DNA of 27,466 nucleotides. It comes from Chromera velia. Its lineage: Eukaryota > Sar > Chromeraceae. Made by a program: the position numbers and the translations under genes. Shown piece by piece: positions 1 through 9,755 of the stretch. The notes beneath the pieces were generated by a model. It made no database searches and had not been told where the DNA came from. It was given only the letters and a program-made list of their open reading frames with translations. The number at the start of each line of letters is the position of its first letter. The first letter of the stretch is position 1. The stretch is from positions 12,137 to 39,602 of the forward strand of contig JAHBMJ010000864.1 in the NCBI GenBank assembly GCA_018398765.1, in the 5' to 3' direction.

Positions 1-14
1 CCCCCCCCCCCCCC
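1..14. repeat. Poly-C run at window edge
   Basis: Fourteen consecutive C residues open the window. This is either a homopolymer tract or the edge of an assembly contig or gap. Nothing functional can be assigned. Confidence 0.6.
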
Positions 15-919
15 TGACCGCCAGACTCTGTGAACTTGACTGCTGACTGATGGTGACAAACGGAGACGGCTGACTTGTCCTCATTCTCATCGGTTGGTTC
101 GAACCTTCTGGAATCTGGTTGTGCCCTTCTCTGTGCGGAAGGAGGACACGCAGTCTCTGACTGAGGGCCAGACAGACCAGCATGCTCACTCTCTTTCTGT
201 GGGTGCTCTGTGTGTCTGTTCGGGTGAAGAGGGAGCAGACCGAGCTGCACACTCTCAGGAATGCCCCACTCAACCGAAATTCCAACCACCTCCGGATTCT
301 GCTGCTGCTCTCCTCCCCCCTTTGCACCGACATGGATGATGTTGACACCCCTCGCTCCCACCAAAGAGGAGTCAACGGGAGCAACCCCATCAAGCAGACG
401 CACCACACGGAAGTCTCCCCCCTTCAGAGGCTCTAGACAAATGAGGTGGAGGGGATCCGAAACCGTCACCGCGTCTGCCTCGTTCGGAATTGCAACCAGT
501 CGAAACTTCAATTCTGACACCCCCAACCCCACCCCCCCAGACTCCCCCCGCATCCCCATGCCATATGCGGAAACTCCCGACGCACCGAACGGCGACTCGG
601 AGAGATCCACCTCCACCTCACTCGACACCCACAACGGACGCCCACACGGTGCAGGTCTCATACACAACGCACCACCCAAATCCCACCCTCCCAGCTCAGG
701 ACATTCCCCCACCACAACAACGCGTTGATTCTCTCCCAACTCAGCACAATGCGCAACAAAAGCCACAAAACTCTTCATTGTGCCGAGACAAATGAAGATG
801 TGGACGGCTTCAATTCTAACTGAAGAGTTAAAAGGGCACACGACTGGCAGTAACCGTCGACGCCCTCACTTGATGGTCAGCTGCACAGAATCACAAACGC
901 ACGGAAATGAGACACATCC
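15..919. other. Unassigned, C-rich; weak S/T/P-rich ORF at 261-728
   Basis: No gene can be supported here. An ATG at 261 opens a 155-codon + strand frame ending at 728. Its product would be rich in Ser, Thr and Pro, with no recognisable domain. The same stretch is open in two other + frames (ending at 339 and 436) and later in a third (490-795), which suggests that C-rich composition with few stops, not selection, keeps it open. It could be the tail of a gene that begins outside the window. Confidence 0.3.
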
Positions 920-1339
920 ATGAAGTCTTTAGTGGTTTACCGTGGGCGTACAAGCTTTCGGAGACCGAGCAACATCATCAATTTGATGAAGAAGAGAATT
1001 GAACTCACCTGCAGTATTCCGCAGTACGATCAGCTTCAAAGAACGTCTCCTCCTCCTAGCACGGAAAAGAGAAAGCAGAATCGACTTGACGTGGAAAGAG
1101 TGATCGAGGACACGACGGGATCCAACGCGCAAGGGTTAATTGCGTTGACTGCCCAGGAAAGAAGTGGCCTTCCTCTACAGTACAGTCGAAATCCAACTGT
1201 GAAGTCACGAGGCAGTGAACCACTTGCTGGAAAGCTTGAAAAGCCTGACAAGATCAAGAGACAAACTGAGTTGCGGCAATTTGGACGCTGCCTGCCTGTC
1301 GAACTCGATCGGCCTGAGAGAGCACTCAAGCAGCAGTGA
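920..1339 (+). CDS. Hypothetical basic protein, 139 aa (uncertain)
   Basis: A single-exon frame runs from ATG at 920 to a TGA at 1337-1339. The predicted product is 139 residues, strongly basic (many Lys and Arg), with no signal peptide, membrane segment or known motif. Its composition is less repetitive than the surrounding frames, which is the only positive argument for coding. Two shorter antisense frames overlap it. No splice sites or conserved motif were found to anchor it, so it may equally be a chance ORF in non-coding DNA upstream of the gene at 2439. I do not recognise it. Confidence 0.22.
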   Translation: MKSLVVYRGRTSFRRPSNIINLMKKRIELTCSIPQYDQLQRTSPPPSTEKRKQNRLDVERVIEDTTGSNAQGLIALTAQERSGLPLQYSRNPTVKSRGSEPLAGKLEKPDKIKRQTELRQFGRCLPVELDRPERALKQQ

Positions 1340-2438
1340 ATGTCGATCGGTCAGTCTGATCGCGTCTGCATGACAATCAAACAGATTCACCCCTTCAGTC
1401 TCGAGAGTTGAGACAGCAACTCGTCAATCTACGTAAGGTAACGATGAGTGTGTAATAGTGTGTACGGGTGCCGATCAGTGATCACTGAAGCTTTCTGTGA
1501 CAACTGTGTAGAAAATCAAGAAGAAGCTTCAACTGATTTCAACTGTCATGGCAGAGAATGACGCGAGAATGGCAGAGAAGATGCATGACGTCTGATCGCG
1601 TCCGTCCGTGATGTAGACGGGCGATGACGCACTTCCGATGCCACTGCAAACCTTCCACACATCTCCACTCTTCTCATCTCTTCTCGTCTGTCAGAGAGAG
1701 TCTTAGAATGTCTTGGACAGTATCATGCATTGAATGATGATTGGATGAATCCTCAACCAACTTAGTTTGAATTCTCCTGCTGAGAACTGATTTGGTTTGC
1801 CTCTTTCGTGTCTTGTTGAGTCTTGGACCAAGTATACATTTCCATCGACCAGACTGATTGAATCAGACTTGCCTGCTTGCTGGCAAGAGAGCACGAAGAG
1901 CTTAGAGCATCAACAGTCACAGAGCGTCCTGTCCTGTCTGACTCTTTTGGAAGCTTTAGAGCTTAGCTGACAGTGCATGAGCAAGTGGCGTAATACCAGG
2001 CGTATATATACGCAAACAAAGGAGCATTCCCCTTTCAGACAGCAACAAATCACAGAGGCTAAGCGTCTCTGCTTTTCAAGTGGATCGTTTGTCTAGCTGT
2101 CGTCTTGATCCTGATAGGATCGCGGTCGATTGAGAGAAAAAGAGGGGCATAGATAGACTTGGAGGGGGCAAGTCGGCCAAGGTGATTGGTTGCGGCTTTC
2201 TGTCCGGACACGCTCTCCTTGAAGAGAAGCAAGTCGGTGAGTCACAGTCTCCGGAAACTCGAGCGCACAACAACTTTCTTGCTCGAGCTCTCCACGCATG
2301 GCTGCTTGTGCTTTGCTCGATTCAATCTTCTGACTGTCCTGCCTGTTTGCTTGTCTGTTTGATTCTGACTGTCCTCTGTGCAGAGATCACTCGGAAGGTC
2401 ATTTTGTCTGAACGAACGGTCGACGGATTTCGGTCACG
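1340..2438. promoter_or_regulatory. Upstream region of the CBM20-repeat gene
   Basis: About 1.1 kb without a supportable gene, ending at the ATG at 2439. It includes a perfect 14-bp palindrome at 2000-2013 (GCGTATATATACGC) that holds an alternating TA core and could serve as a TATA-like element about 430 bp upstream of the start codon. A stop codon (TGA, 2409-2411) lies in frame just upstream of the ATG, so the coding start cannot extend further without an intron. The promoter assignment is inference. Confidence 0.3.
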
Positions 2439-4637
2439 ATGATCAAGGCGGAGACGGGTGCCGTGCTTTTTGCTTGCACGGGCGTGGAGCCTCGGCAGGG
2501 GCAGACGCTGGTGGTTGTGGGAAGCAGCGCTGAGCTCGGAGGGGGGGACGCAAGTCGCGGTGTCACCCTCCATCAATTGAAGAACCCTGCCTTCTCAAGC
2601 GTGTGGATGTCTTTTCCGATCTGTCACAGTGCGTGTTCTAACGTCAGATTTCAGTTTGCGCTTGTCGGACCAGGTCTCGACAGTGTTGAATCGGGTGCGT
2701 CGGCGTCTGGTGGTGTGCCGTTGATCGCCGGTGCGTCTCTGGTAGAGGGTGTTCAGAACTCTTCTGCTGTTACCTCCTCAGCCCTTCCATCCGCAGTTCC
2801 CACAGACGATCGAAGTCATGACTGTCATGGGTACGTGACACTGTGTGAGCCTTTGGGGTGTGGGTTGCGGGAGATGGAGGTTGTTGATGGTGGGCTTGTG
2901 TTGTTTGGTGGGCGTTGGGGAGAGGGGGGAACTCAGGTGACTCCGTTGACATGGAATGACATGGTGACAGCGCAGCAGCAACTAGAGCAGGATGCGTCCC
3001 CCTCTGTCTCTGCAAAGTCCGACAGCGAGAGGGAAAGGGTAAGGGAGAGGGAGGGTACGGGTGACAGGGAAAATTTTGGGGGTCTGCCTGAGAGGGGCAT
3101 GAGAGGCAGCAGCTTCACTGTAGGTGATGGTGTTGTTGTCTCAGCTGCACCTCTGACTTTCGCCTTCTCAGAGAGAGAGGGTGAGAGGGAAAGAAAGAAC
3201 GGGGAGGGAAGGGCTGTGCAGTCTGAAGCTGAATTCTCCTCCAACAGAAGAAGCACGCTGTCGGTCCAGCAGGGGGGTTGTGGAGAGAGAGTGACACTGA
3301 GTGAGCTTGGTGTGGTGGGGGGTGGGGGCGTCGTGCCGATCACTGCGAAAGAAGGCATTCTGATGGCGTCTGTAGACTCTGCACAGAGAGGAGGTGCGTC
3401 TGTTTCCGGGGGTCGTCCTGAGACCTCTGAGTATGTGTCTACGCAGGCGCGGGGGGATGAGGTGATGGAGGAGAGAAGGCGGTATGGGAATTCTGATCAG
3501 GCAGTTCGATTCGCACCTGCAGCTGTGAAGAAACGGGGATGGGTGGGTGGGAAAGGGGGGGATCTGTCGGGAGGGAAGACTGCAGAGAGTGTGAATGGTC
3601 TGGCGGGGTGTGATGGTAGTGTTCTGATAGTCAGGGACGGTCATGCGGTGTCCCGAGAGGGGGAGTCTGTGTGTCCTTCTGCCGCCGCGTGTGAGGGGTC
3701 GAAGCGCCGCCGTCTCTCTTCTCTTTCCGTTGCTGTCTCTGTTTCTGGCTCTGAAAGGAGAGGGGGTGAAGAGCCGTTGGTGACAGAGAGGTCTTCCGTT
3801 CGTCCCTTCCCATCCGTCTTACCACAGCACTCCCACTGTCAGAAGAGCCTTCTCTCGTTTGCCAGTGACACTCATCCATTCAGAATGCCCAATGGAGACG
3901 TCGCATGCGAACGTGAGACAGTCTGCGGATTGCACGGAGAGGGGGAAACTCGTAAATGGTTCACAGAAGGGGAAAGTCTTAGAGCGGGTGAGCGGGGAAC
4001 AGCCACGGAGGCTTCCAAGAGCCCCCTTTGTCTCTATGACCGTTGTCACACAGAATGCGGGGGGGGAGGGAAGAAGCACCCTGTCACCTCAATTGTTCGA
4101 GACGATAGCACTAGAGGCGTTGGTGTGGGAAGAGAAGGGAAGACGAGAGAGTGCACAGGGGAGGTCAAGAGGGACCGTTACGGAAACATTCTCTGTCCAC
4201 ATGGACGGGTCCGCTGCTGTTGCAAGGAATGCGGAGGGAAGAGCATCTGTGAGCACGGTAGGCAACGGAGCAGGTGTAAAGATTGCGGAGCGAAGAGCTT
4301 CTGTGAGCACGGTCGACAGCGCTCTCAGTGCAAAGAGTGTGGAGGGAAGGGTATCTGTGAGCATGGTCGGAAGCGATCTGAGTGCAAAGATTGTGGAGGG
4401 AAGAGTATCTGTGAGCACGGTCGACTGCGGAACCGGTGCAAAGAGTGTGGAGGCAAGAGCGTCTGTGAGCACGGTCGCCGGCGCTGTCAGTGCAAAGAGT
4501 GTGGAGGAAAGAGTATCTGTGAGCACGGTCGGCAGCGCTACTACTGCAAGGACTGTGGAGGGAACGGAATATGTGTTCACAGAAAGCAGCGCCGCCACTG
4601 CCAGGAGTGCAAGCTGCTCTCAGTTCTTCAGCATTGA
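2439..4637 (+). CDS. CBM20-like domain protein with C-terminal CxH/CxxC repeats, 732 aa
   Basis: A single open frame of 732 codons; ATG 2439 is fixed by the in-frame TGA at 2409. Residues about 7-76 resemble the start of a CBM20 starch-binding module: a first beta strand, GQTLVVVGSSAELG matching the family's 'v.vvGs.peLG' signature, then V55-W56 and NVRFQFALV like the family's 'eyKf.v' strand. Residues about 130-165 (REMEVVDGGLVLFGGRW) may be the last strands, after an inserted Ser/Gly-rich loop. The Trp that normally follows 'LGn' and contacts glucan is Gly here (ELGGGD), so glucan binding may be weak or lost. Residues about 185-585 are Gly/Glu/Ser/Arg-rich and probably disordered. Residues 586-724 hold eight C-x-H-x6-C-x2-C repeats, likely zinc-binding. 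No signal peptide or membrane segment is seen. A role on starch or glycogen is inferred only from the CBM20 resemblance. Confidence 0.75.
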   Translation: MIKAETGAVLFACTGVEPRQGQTLVVVGSSAELGGGDASRGVTLHQLKNPAFSSVWMSFPICHSACSNVRFQFALVGPGLDSVESGASASGGVPLIAGASLVEGVQNSSAVTSSALPSAVPTDDRSHDCHGYVTLCEPLGCGLREMEVVDGGLVLFGGRWGEGGTQVTPLTWNDMVTAQQQLEQDASPSVSAKSDSERERVREREGTGDRENFGGLPERGMRGSSFTVGDGVVVSAAPLTFAFSEREGERERKNGEGRAVQSEAEFSSNRRSTLSVQQGGCGERVTLSELGVVGGGGVVPITAKEGILMASVDSAQRGGASVSGGRPETSEYVSTQARGDEVMEERRRYGNSDQAVRFAPAAVKKRGWVGGKGGDLSGGKTAESVNGLAGCDGSVLIVRDGHAVSREGESVCPSAAACEGSKRRRLSSLSVAVSVSGSERRGGEEPLVTERSSVRPFPSVLPQHSHCQKSLLSFASDTHPFRMPNGDVACERETVCGLHGEGETRKWFTEGESLRAGERGTATEASKSPLCLYDRCHTECGGGGKKHPVTSIVRDDSTRGVGVGREGKTRECTGEVKRDRYGNILCPHGRVRCCCKECGGKSICEHGRQRSRCKDCGAKSFCEHGRQRSQCKECGGKGICEHGRKRSECKDCGGKSICEHGRLRNRCKECGGKSVCEHGRRRCQCKECGGKSICEHGRQRYYCKDCGGNGICVHRKQRRHCQECKLLSVLQH
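4194..4610 (+). repeat. Eight in-frame 54-nt repeats encoding CxHx6CxxC units
   Basis: The C-terminal part of the CBM20-like gene is an array of 18-residue units of the form CEHGRxRxxCK(D/E)CGGKSI. First Cys and His, then Cys-x2-Cys, give one potential zinc ligand set per unit. Units 2-7 keep CEHG and CK(D/E)C exactly; unit 1 starts CPHG and unit 8 is divergent (CVHRKQRRHCQEC). The variable positions between His and the second Cys are mostly Arg, Gln and Ser. The unit is a multiple of three nucleotides, so the array can expand or contract in frame. From memory, similar CxHGR arrays are frequent in predicted proteins of stramenopiles and chromerids; function unknown. Confidence 0.85.
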
Positions 4638-5750
4638 TCTTTTGCTTCCCTTCTCCTTTTTCTGTGCATGAATAGATGGAAGGAACCGGAGAGTTCGTCC
4701 CTGTTCCTGTGAGGGCACGTGCTTGCTCAGATGGTTTGGGGCAGTGGACGGCAGTGGAGGCTTCTCCGCTTGCTTTGCTCTGGGCAAGGGGGGTGTTCTA
4801 ACCGCATGCTTCTATCTCTCCTCTTGACTCCCACAGGTGGCACAAGAGCTGTCGGCTTCTCCTTCTCATCTTTCACGTCTGTCAGGTCTTCATTGCTTGC
4901 GTCCCTGTTGAGTCTGCGTATTCTTTCTTTTGTATTCGTGCTCGCGCGTTTCACATGGACGGACAAGAGCAACCTACTCTCCTCCTTCTCATCATTTGTT
5001 GCTACGTTGATGGTGTCCATCTGGAGCTCTCTCAACTGCGCTCAGGACGAGAGTTCTGTCGGATGGGGTGGAGAGAGAGAAGTACAAACACACAGTCTGA
5101 CAAAGTCTCAAAGAGAAAAACCTAAACACGCTCACACACAGTGAGAAACTTTAAGAGAGAGAGAGAGCGAGGGAGAGAGAAAGACAGACAGATAGAGAGA
5201 GACAGTCTCAGACAGAGCACGGATTCCTCAATTCAACCATAGCTTCTTCTTTCTGGCTCTTGACCTCGACCTTCGTTCTTTCTGTGCGCCATCTGTTCTT
5301 TCCTTTTAAATTTCTGGTCAGCTGACGGTGACAGTCCGTCACCTTCCACTCTCCTCCCTCTCTGTTTGCCCGCCTGCCTGCCAGTGTCTGCCTGCTTCCC
5401 GGGCCCTCTCTCTCCCATCTGCCTCCCGGTGTCTGCCATATGCCATGCAGTGTCTCTCTGTGTTGTGAGATGAGACGGGATCAGTCTGCATGCATGATCA
5501 CCTTCCAATTCAATTGAAGGTTTGGGTGAGAAGCATGTTTGGCAAATCGAGAGACACAGAGACGGAAAAAAAGGGAGGGGCTGGAAGGGAGGGATGAAGA
5601 CACGACTGCCTCGTTCTTGTGCATCTTTTATTTCTTCCGGCATTGCGCCGCACCGTTTCTTTTGAGGCAGGAAGAGACCGAGTTCATTTTCAAGCAGCAG
5701 TCGTTTCCATTTGATTCCACCTCCCTCGTTCTGATTTCGCCATGTCATTC

Positions 5751-5751
<1 letters not shown>
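4638..5751. other. Non-coding 3' flank, pyrimidine-rich then GA-rich
   Basis: No supportable gene. The first 400 bases are T/C/G-rich on the + strand, the style seen in UTRs and introns of this window. A GA-rich patch lies at about 5150-5215. A 171-codon minus-strand frame at 5748-5233 starts with ATG, but its product is low-complexity (Arg/Gln/Gly-rich with short internal repeats) and has no motif, so I do not call it. Confidence 0.4.
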
Positions 5752-5825
<74 letters not shown>

Positions 5826-5826
5826 C
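5752..5826. repeat. (CT)n microsatellite
   Basis: About 75 bp of nearly pure CT dinucleotides, interrupted by single extra T residues. It lies in non-coding DNA between the CBM20-like gene and the AT-rich island. Confidence 0.95.
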
Positions 5827-6417
5827 GCTGGTGAGTCTGTCGGCTCTTCTTTCTTATTGTTTCGCTTCGGGAGATATGATGAGATATGGTCACCATCCGT
5901 CAGAGCTTCTGCCGTGGGCATGGCTCACTCTCTTTCTGTGTGGAAAGGAAGGACGGATGCAGTGCGTGATGGCACTTTTTGAGGCGAAACTCGTGGTAGG
6001 GCGCTTCTTGTGCTGAAATGCTTTCTTGCCCTGGCTTCAGCCTGCATACATCACGGCATTCGTAAAACAACAGATTTATAGGGACCAAAATGTGCTCTAC
6101 AGATGCGCACAGTATGAGAATGTGAAGTAGAAATAAAATTTGATAGAGCCTTTTCCGGTGGTGCATGGAGCTATATAGAGGTATAGTCTCAGGTAGAAGG
6201 ATGTAGATAATGAAAATTAGATAAAACTTTCTAACACAATTATACACAATTGACTTATGCAGTTCTCTTAGAACTAGTAGCCCTAGAATGAATTATGAAT
6301 ATAGAATCAAGATATGAAAATTATGACTCAGACAAGAGTCACACTAGGAGTTACAGGATGCTATTTTTTGATAATTTACTTTTTTATTACCCTGCAAAAA
6401 TGAGTGACTTTATGAAT

Positions 6418-6546
6418 GAATTTAAGTGAATTTAGATGAATTTACGTGAATTTATGCAGTGAATTTAGTTGAATTTAGATGAATTTACGTGAATTTAAGC
6501 AGTGAATTTAGTTGAATTTAGGTGAATTTACTAGTGAATTTAAGTA
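6418..6546. repeat. 43-bp tandem repeat (3 units), each with four GAATTTA motifs
   Basis: GAATTTA starts at 6418, 6428, 6438, 6448, then 6461, 6471, 6481, 6491, then 6504, 6514, 6524, 6536. Within a unit the motif recurs every 10 bp and units are separated by 13, giving a 43-bp higher-order period (6418, 6461, 6504). The third unit is slightly degenerate. The AATTT blocks are therefore in phase with the DNA helix. Confidence 0.9.
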
Positions 6547-6556
6547 AATTTTGAGG

Positions 6557-6590
6557 CTAAATTCACCGTGAATTTAGATTTCTAAATTCA
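6557..6590. repeat. Overlapping perfect inverted repeats
   Basis: CTAAATTCAC at 6557-6566 pairs with GTGAATTTAG at 6568-6577 around a single base. The second arm then pairs again: TGAATTTAG (6569-6577) with CTAAATTCA (6582-6590) across four bases. The arms are the same GAATTTA word as the adjacent tandem array, on alternating strands. Either of two hairpins, but not both, could form. Confidence 0.85.
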
Positions 6591-6870
6591 CTTCGAAATG
6601 AATACACCAAGCTTTGCATATACACTAGTGATTAAGAAGTTTTTGATAGTCTTTTACGTACTAAAAAAAAATATAGAAAACATATTTGGTTCTTGTTCCG
6701 GGATCGAAAATGATGCTTACTGACTGTCACATAATTTATTGATAAATTCCACACAGGACTTCTCACTTTTTAGACTTATTTAGACTATATGTTTTGGTAT
6801 TCTCGCAGAATATTCAAGTTTGTCTTGTTGTTCTGACCTCATAAAGACATGCATGCACCTTTGCTGTTTC

Positions 6871-9630
6871 TCTCACACACGCGCTTTTGCTTGCTGTGAC
6901 TACAACACACATACACGCACCTTTTCCTGCCACTTCAAGACCACACCGAAGCACACACGCACCTGATTTTCTTCTTTCGGACATGCGCATGCACCTGTAC
7001 CCGCAGATCGACTACTCTTCCTTGTCTCAAACCGCAGCGAAAGTGCTGGCATCATCAACCATTCAGACACACACATGATTTGTTGGTCAAACACGCACAC
7101 TTGACAGGTGCTCTGGCGAAGAGCATCACACACACTCTTGATGCGAATGTTTTCACACAAAGCCAGTAGTCAGGTAAGAAAACAAGCAAGTAATGCACGT
7201 ACACGCACACTCACACACGAGCACCTCTTGAGACTCTTTTCACACGCGCGCCTCTGAAAGCACCACACTGGTAGGCCCTGCTGCTGTTCATCCTTACACA
7301 CAAACACACACGCGAAAGAGAGAGAGTCTTTGTGAATTCGATCTACAACCAAAGGGGGACACACTGCATTCATTCCTTCATTCCTCACACAAACCTTGGC
7401 AGTCGCGAGTCAAGAAGTGAAAGGAAGGAACTGAAGAAAGAAAGGGCCGTGAATGAACCATCAAGAGCAAAAGAGAGAAGGGAGGCCACCAAGCCAGAAA
7501 GGGGGGAAGTGAAGAAAGAGATGCGATTGGATGAATGCGCAACAAAAGGGAAAAGCCGAATAAATAAGAATGGAAGGAAGGAACAATTCACATGGGACAA
7601 AGAGAAGAGCCAAACAACGGACACGCAAGCAACAGTCGTTGCAGAAAGCTAGTCAGTTGCAAACAAATCGGACAGAAAAACCTTTTCGTACAAACCCGCA
7701 ACAGTCGCTGCGAAAGGACAGACAAACAAACAAAGCAAGACAAATTGTTAATCGGACACAAAAGAAGGAACCGAACCAAACCGGACACGCTTGCTTTAGC
7801 GTATGGTGAGAAACAAGAAACCCACAAACATGCGCTAACCAAGGGACAAACAAATAGTTTTGTAATAGACGGACGCACACAAGGACGATCAGGGGGCATG
7901 CTCTGAAGGACACAACGACAACGAACGAACACACCGATCGATTGAGACCTCACGAACCATGCCGGACAAACAAACGAACAAACGAACGCACAAGCCTGAG
8001 AAAGCAAGACAGACAGGCAGGGTGGGAGAAAGTGGAAGGACAAAACCCGAGGATACATCCACGCTCTTGCCACCCGTTCTTTCAGTCCTCTCTGCTACGC
8101 TTCAACTGAAACATCCCCTGATCGTTCCAGTCAAGTGTCTGTCTTACCCTCTCACATACAGTCAATGAACGGACACACTACTCTGTTACTGACACACAGA
8201 CGAAGTCGGGAAGGAGGAATCGACATTTGGCTTAACTTGACTCGGACGTCACTACATCAAACAGAAAAGGAAAGAAGAGATGCAGAAACTGAGAAAATCG
8301 GACGACAGACAACTCCGATCCGAGAGCTGCACGCAACCACGTCGCCAGTCTTTCGTTTCTTCCTCTCCTTTCCTCCCGGAGAACGCACGCGCGCGCAAAG
8401 AAAGAAATGCCATGCATGCGCACACGGTTTTCTGATTGATTGAAAGCACAGTCATCGTGTCCTAAGTGCCTCTTCCCAGCAACTTTCTGAGAAACATACA
8501 CACAAACAGACCCACACTCACACACCAGCCTTTTCACACACACTTCCACACCAGTGCACCCTCGACCGTTTTACACACGCAAAGGGAGGGCATGTGGTGG
8601 GAGAACGAACGATGTGAGACACAAAGAATTCCTTCCCTTTCGTTCCTCCTGTTTTCATTCTCCATTCGTTCCCGATTGATTCACAATTCCCGCGGACCTT
8701 CAAACGGACACACACGTGCGGACACGCTGAGAGCCCCTCACCCTGTTTGTCGGGTCTGAATCATCTTCACGACGACACAGACAGACAAACAGACAGACAC
8801 ACAGAAAGACATATGTACAGACAGGACCCGACACTGAATTGAAAAGAAAAAAAAAAAGATGTCACAGAAGCCATTCCAAATGGCTTCATCGATTGATCGA
8901 CCGATCGGGGGAAAGGATACCATGAAAATTTGAATTAGGTGGGAAATGAGGTAAGGAGAGAAAGGAGAAAAGAGGAAGAAGTTAACCGATTCAGTGGAGC
9001 AGAGAGGAACAAAGAATGACAAGAGTGGGAGATCGACACAGACGTCAAAAACCAGCTAAGGAGGATGCGATCGAATGATCGATCAACGATTTCCTTTTCC
9101 TTCCTTGATAGGTGTAAGGTTCTTTCTGCTATCCAACAAACAAGGCTCTGTCTGTCTCTCGGTCTGTCGGAACGGTTTTATCAGCCACAGATCGACCTTC
9201 CTTTCTTTTTTTCTTTCTTCATTCTCTACGGCTACTTGCCCGTCTCTCTCTGAGCTCTTGAACGACTTTTTCTTTCTTTCTTTCTCTCTATCTTTCGTCT
9301 CTCTTTCCTCAGCTTCCGTTCTAATGCGTCGTCTTTATCTGTCTGAGTAGTCGCTCTCTGTCAGTGCGACAAAGCGAAAGGATGGGGTGGGTCACCTTTC
9401 CATGCACCTGCTGCTGATTTTCTCAATCGAATTCCTTTTTCACGCCCAGGTTGCGTTTCTCTTTCCCCCCTTTCTGAACGTCTGAAATGACCCAAACTCC
9501 ACCTCATACCCCCCCCAACCCCCCCACCCACCCACCCACCCCAAAAACTCAATTCCCTGAACTTCGCTCGCAAGGCTAGAAGCTCCCCTCCTTGACCCCC
9601 ACACCTCTCCCCTGCACCATGTGCGATTAC
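6871..9630. other. Unassigned low-complexity region
   Basis: No gene could be supported in 2.7 kb. From 6870 to 7310 short ACACACGCACCT-like words recur irregularly. From about 7320 to 8900 the + strand is A/purine-rich and T-poor, so that charged Lys/Arg/Glu-rich frames appear open (for example 7332-7652, which lacks an ATG start). From 9060 to 9350 the bias reverses to T-rich. The pattern of T/C-rich sense strands seen in the introns of the MAP kinase gene suggests that any transcript over 6.9-8.9 kb would be on the minus strand. Confidence 0.35.
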
Positions 9631-9755
9631 CCTTCCAGATATCTCCCCTGTCCCACTCCCTCCCACAAGCACCTTCGACACTTCGTCGAATTCTCTCTTC
9701 ACGGTGCTCTCTCGTTCAAGTTCTCTCTCTGTGCTCTTCCTTTTCTGCATTTTGA
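9631..9755 (-). CDS. Possible minus-strand exon (uncertain)
   Basis: On the minus strand a strong acceptor (a pyrimidine tract ending TTTTTCCTCAG) is followed by TCAAA and an ATG at 9750-9748. The frame MQKRKSTERELERESTVKRE... continues for about 40 residues to a plausible donor GG|GTAATC at 9630. The peptide is charged and helix-like rather than homopolymeric, unlike its surroundings. A second acceptor (TCATTTCAG) lies further down, but joining it in phase soon gives a stop. It could be a small gene, an upstream exon of something not resolved here, or chance. I do not recognise the product. Confidence 0.2.

Larger units (their letters stand above)
6050..6870. other. AT-rich island
   Basis: About 800 bp whose A+T content is clearly higher than the flanks, with many AATTT and TTTA words and few long frames. 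No transposase, terminal inverted repeats spanning the island, or target-site duplications were found. It contains the phased tandem array at 6418-6546 and the inverted repeats at 6557-6590. It may be a decayed mobile element, a matrix-attachment type region or simply an AT isochore fragment. Confidence 0.6.

Noticed and set aside
4194..4610. EsV-1-7 (IMMEDIATE UPRIGHT) type repeats
   Set aside because: That family has C-x4-C-x16-C-x2-H spacing as I recall it; here the spacing is C-x-H-x6-C-x2-C with 18-residue units.
3859..4671. 270-codon + frame overlapping the C-terminal repeats, and a 169-codon antisense frame at 4598-4089
   Set aside because: The 54-nt period is a multiple of three, so any frame open in one unit is open in all. 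The CxH/CxxC frame alone preserves likely metal ligands; the others are repetitive by-products.
5233..5748. 171-codon minus-strand frame starting with ATG next to the CT microsatellite
   Set aside because: Internal DTGRQ/GKQ repeats and low complexity, no motif, no splice or promoter support.
5900..6247. 115-codon minus-strand frame with a hydrophobic N terminus at the edge of the AT-rich island
   Set aside because: It starts with GTG, the hydrophobicity follows from AT-rich codons, and there is no homology to a transposon or membrane family.
7332..7652. 106-codon + frame with a charged, protein-like composition
   Set aside because: No ATG start (it opens at GTG) and the composition follows from an A/G-rich, T-poor strand; neighbouring frames behave the same way.
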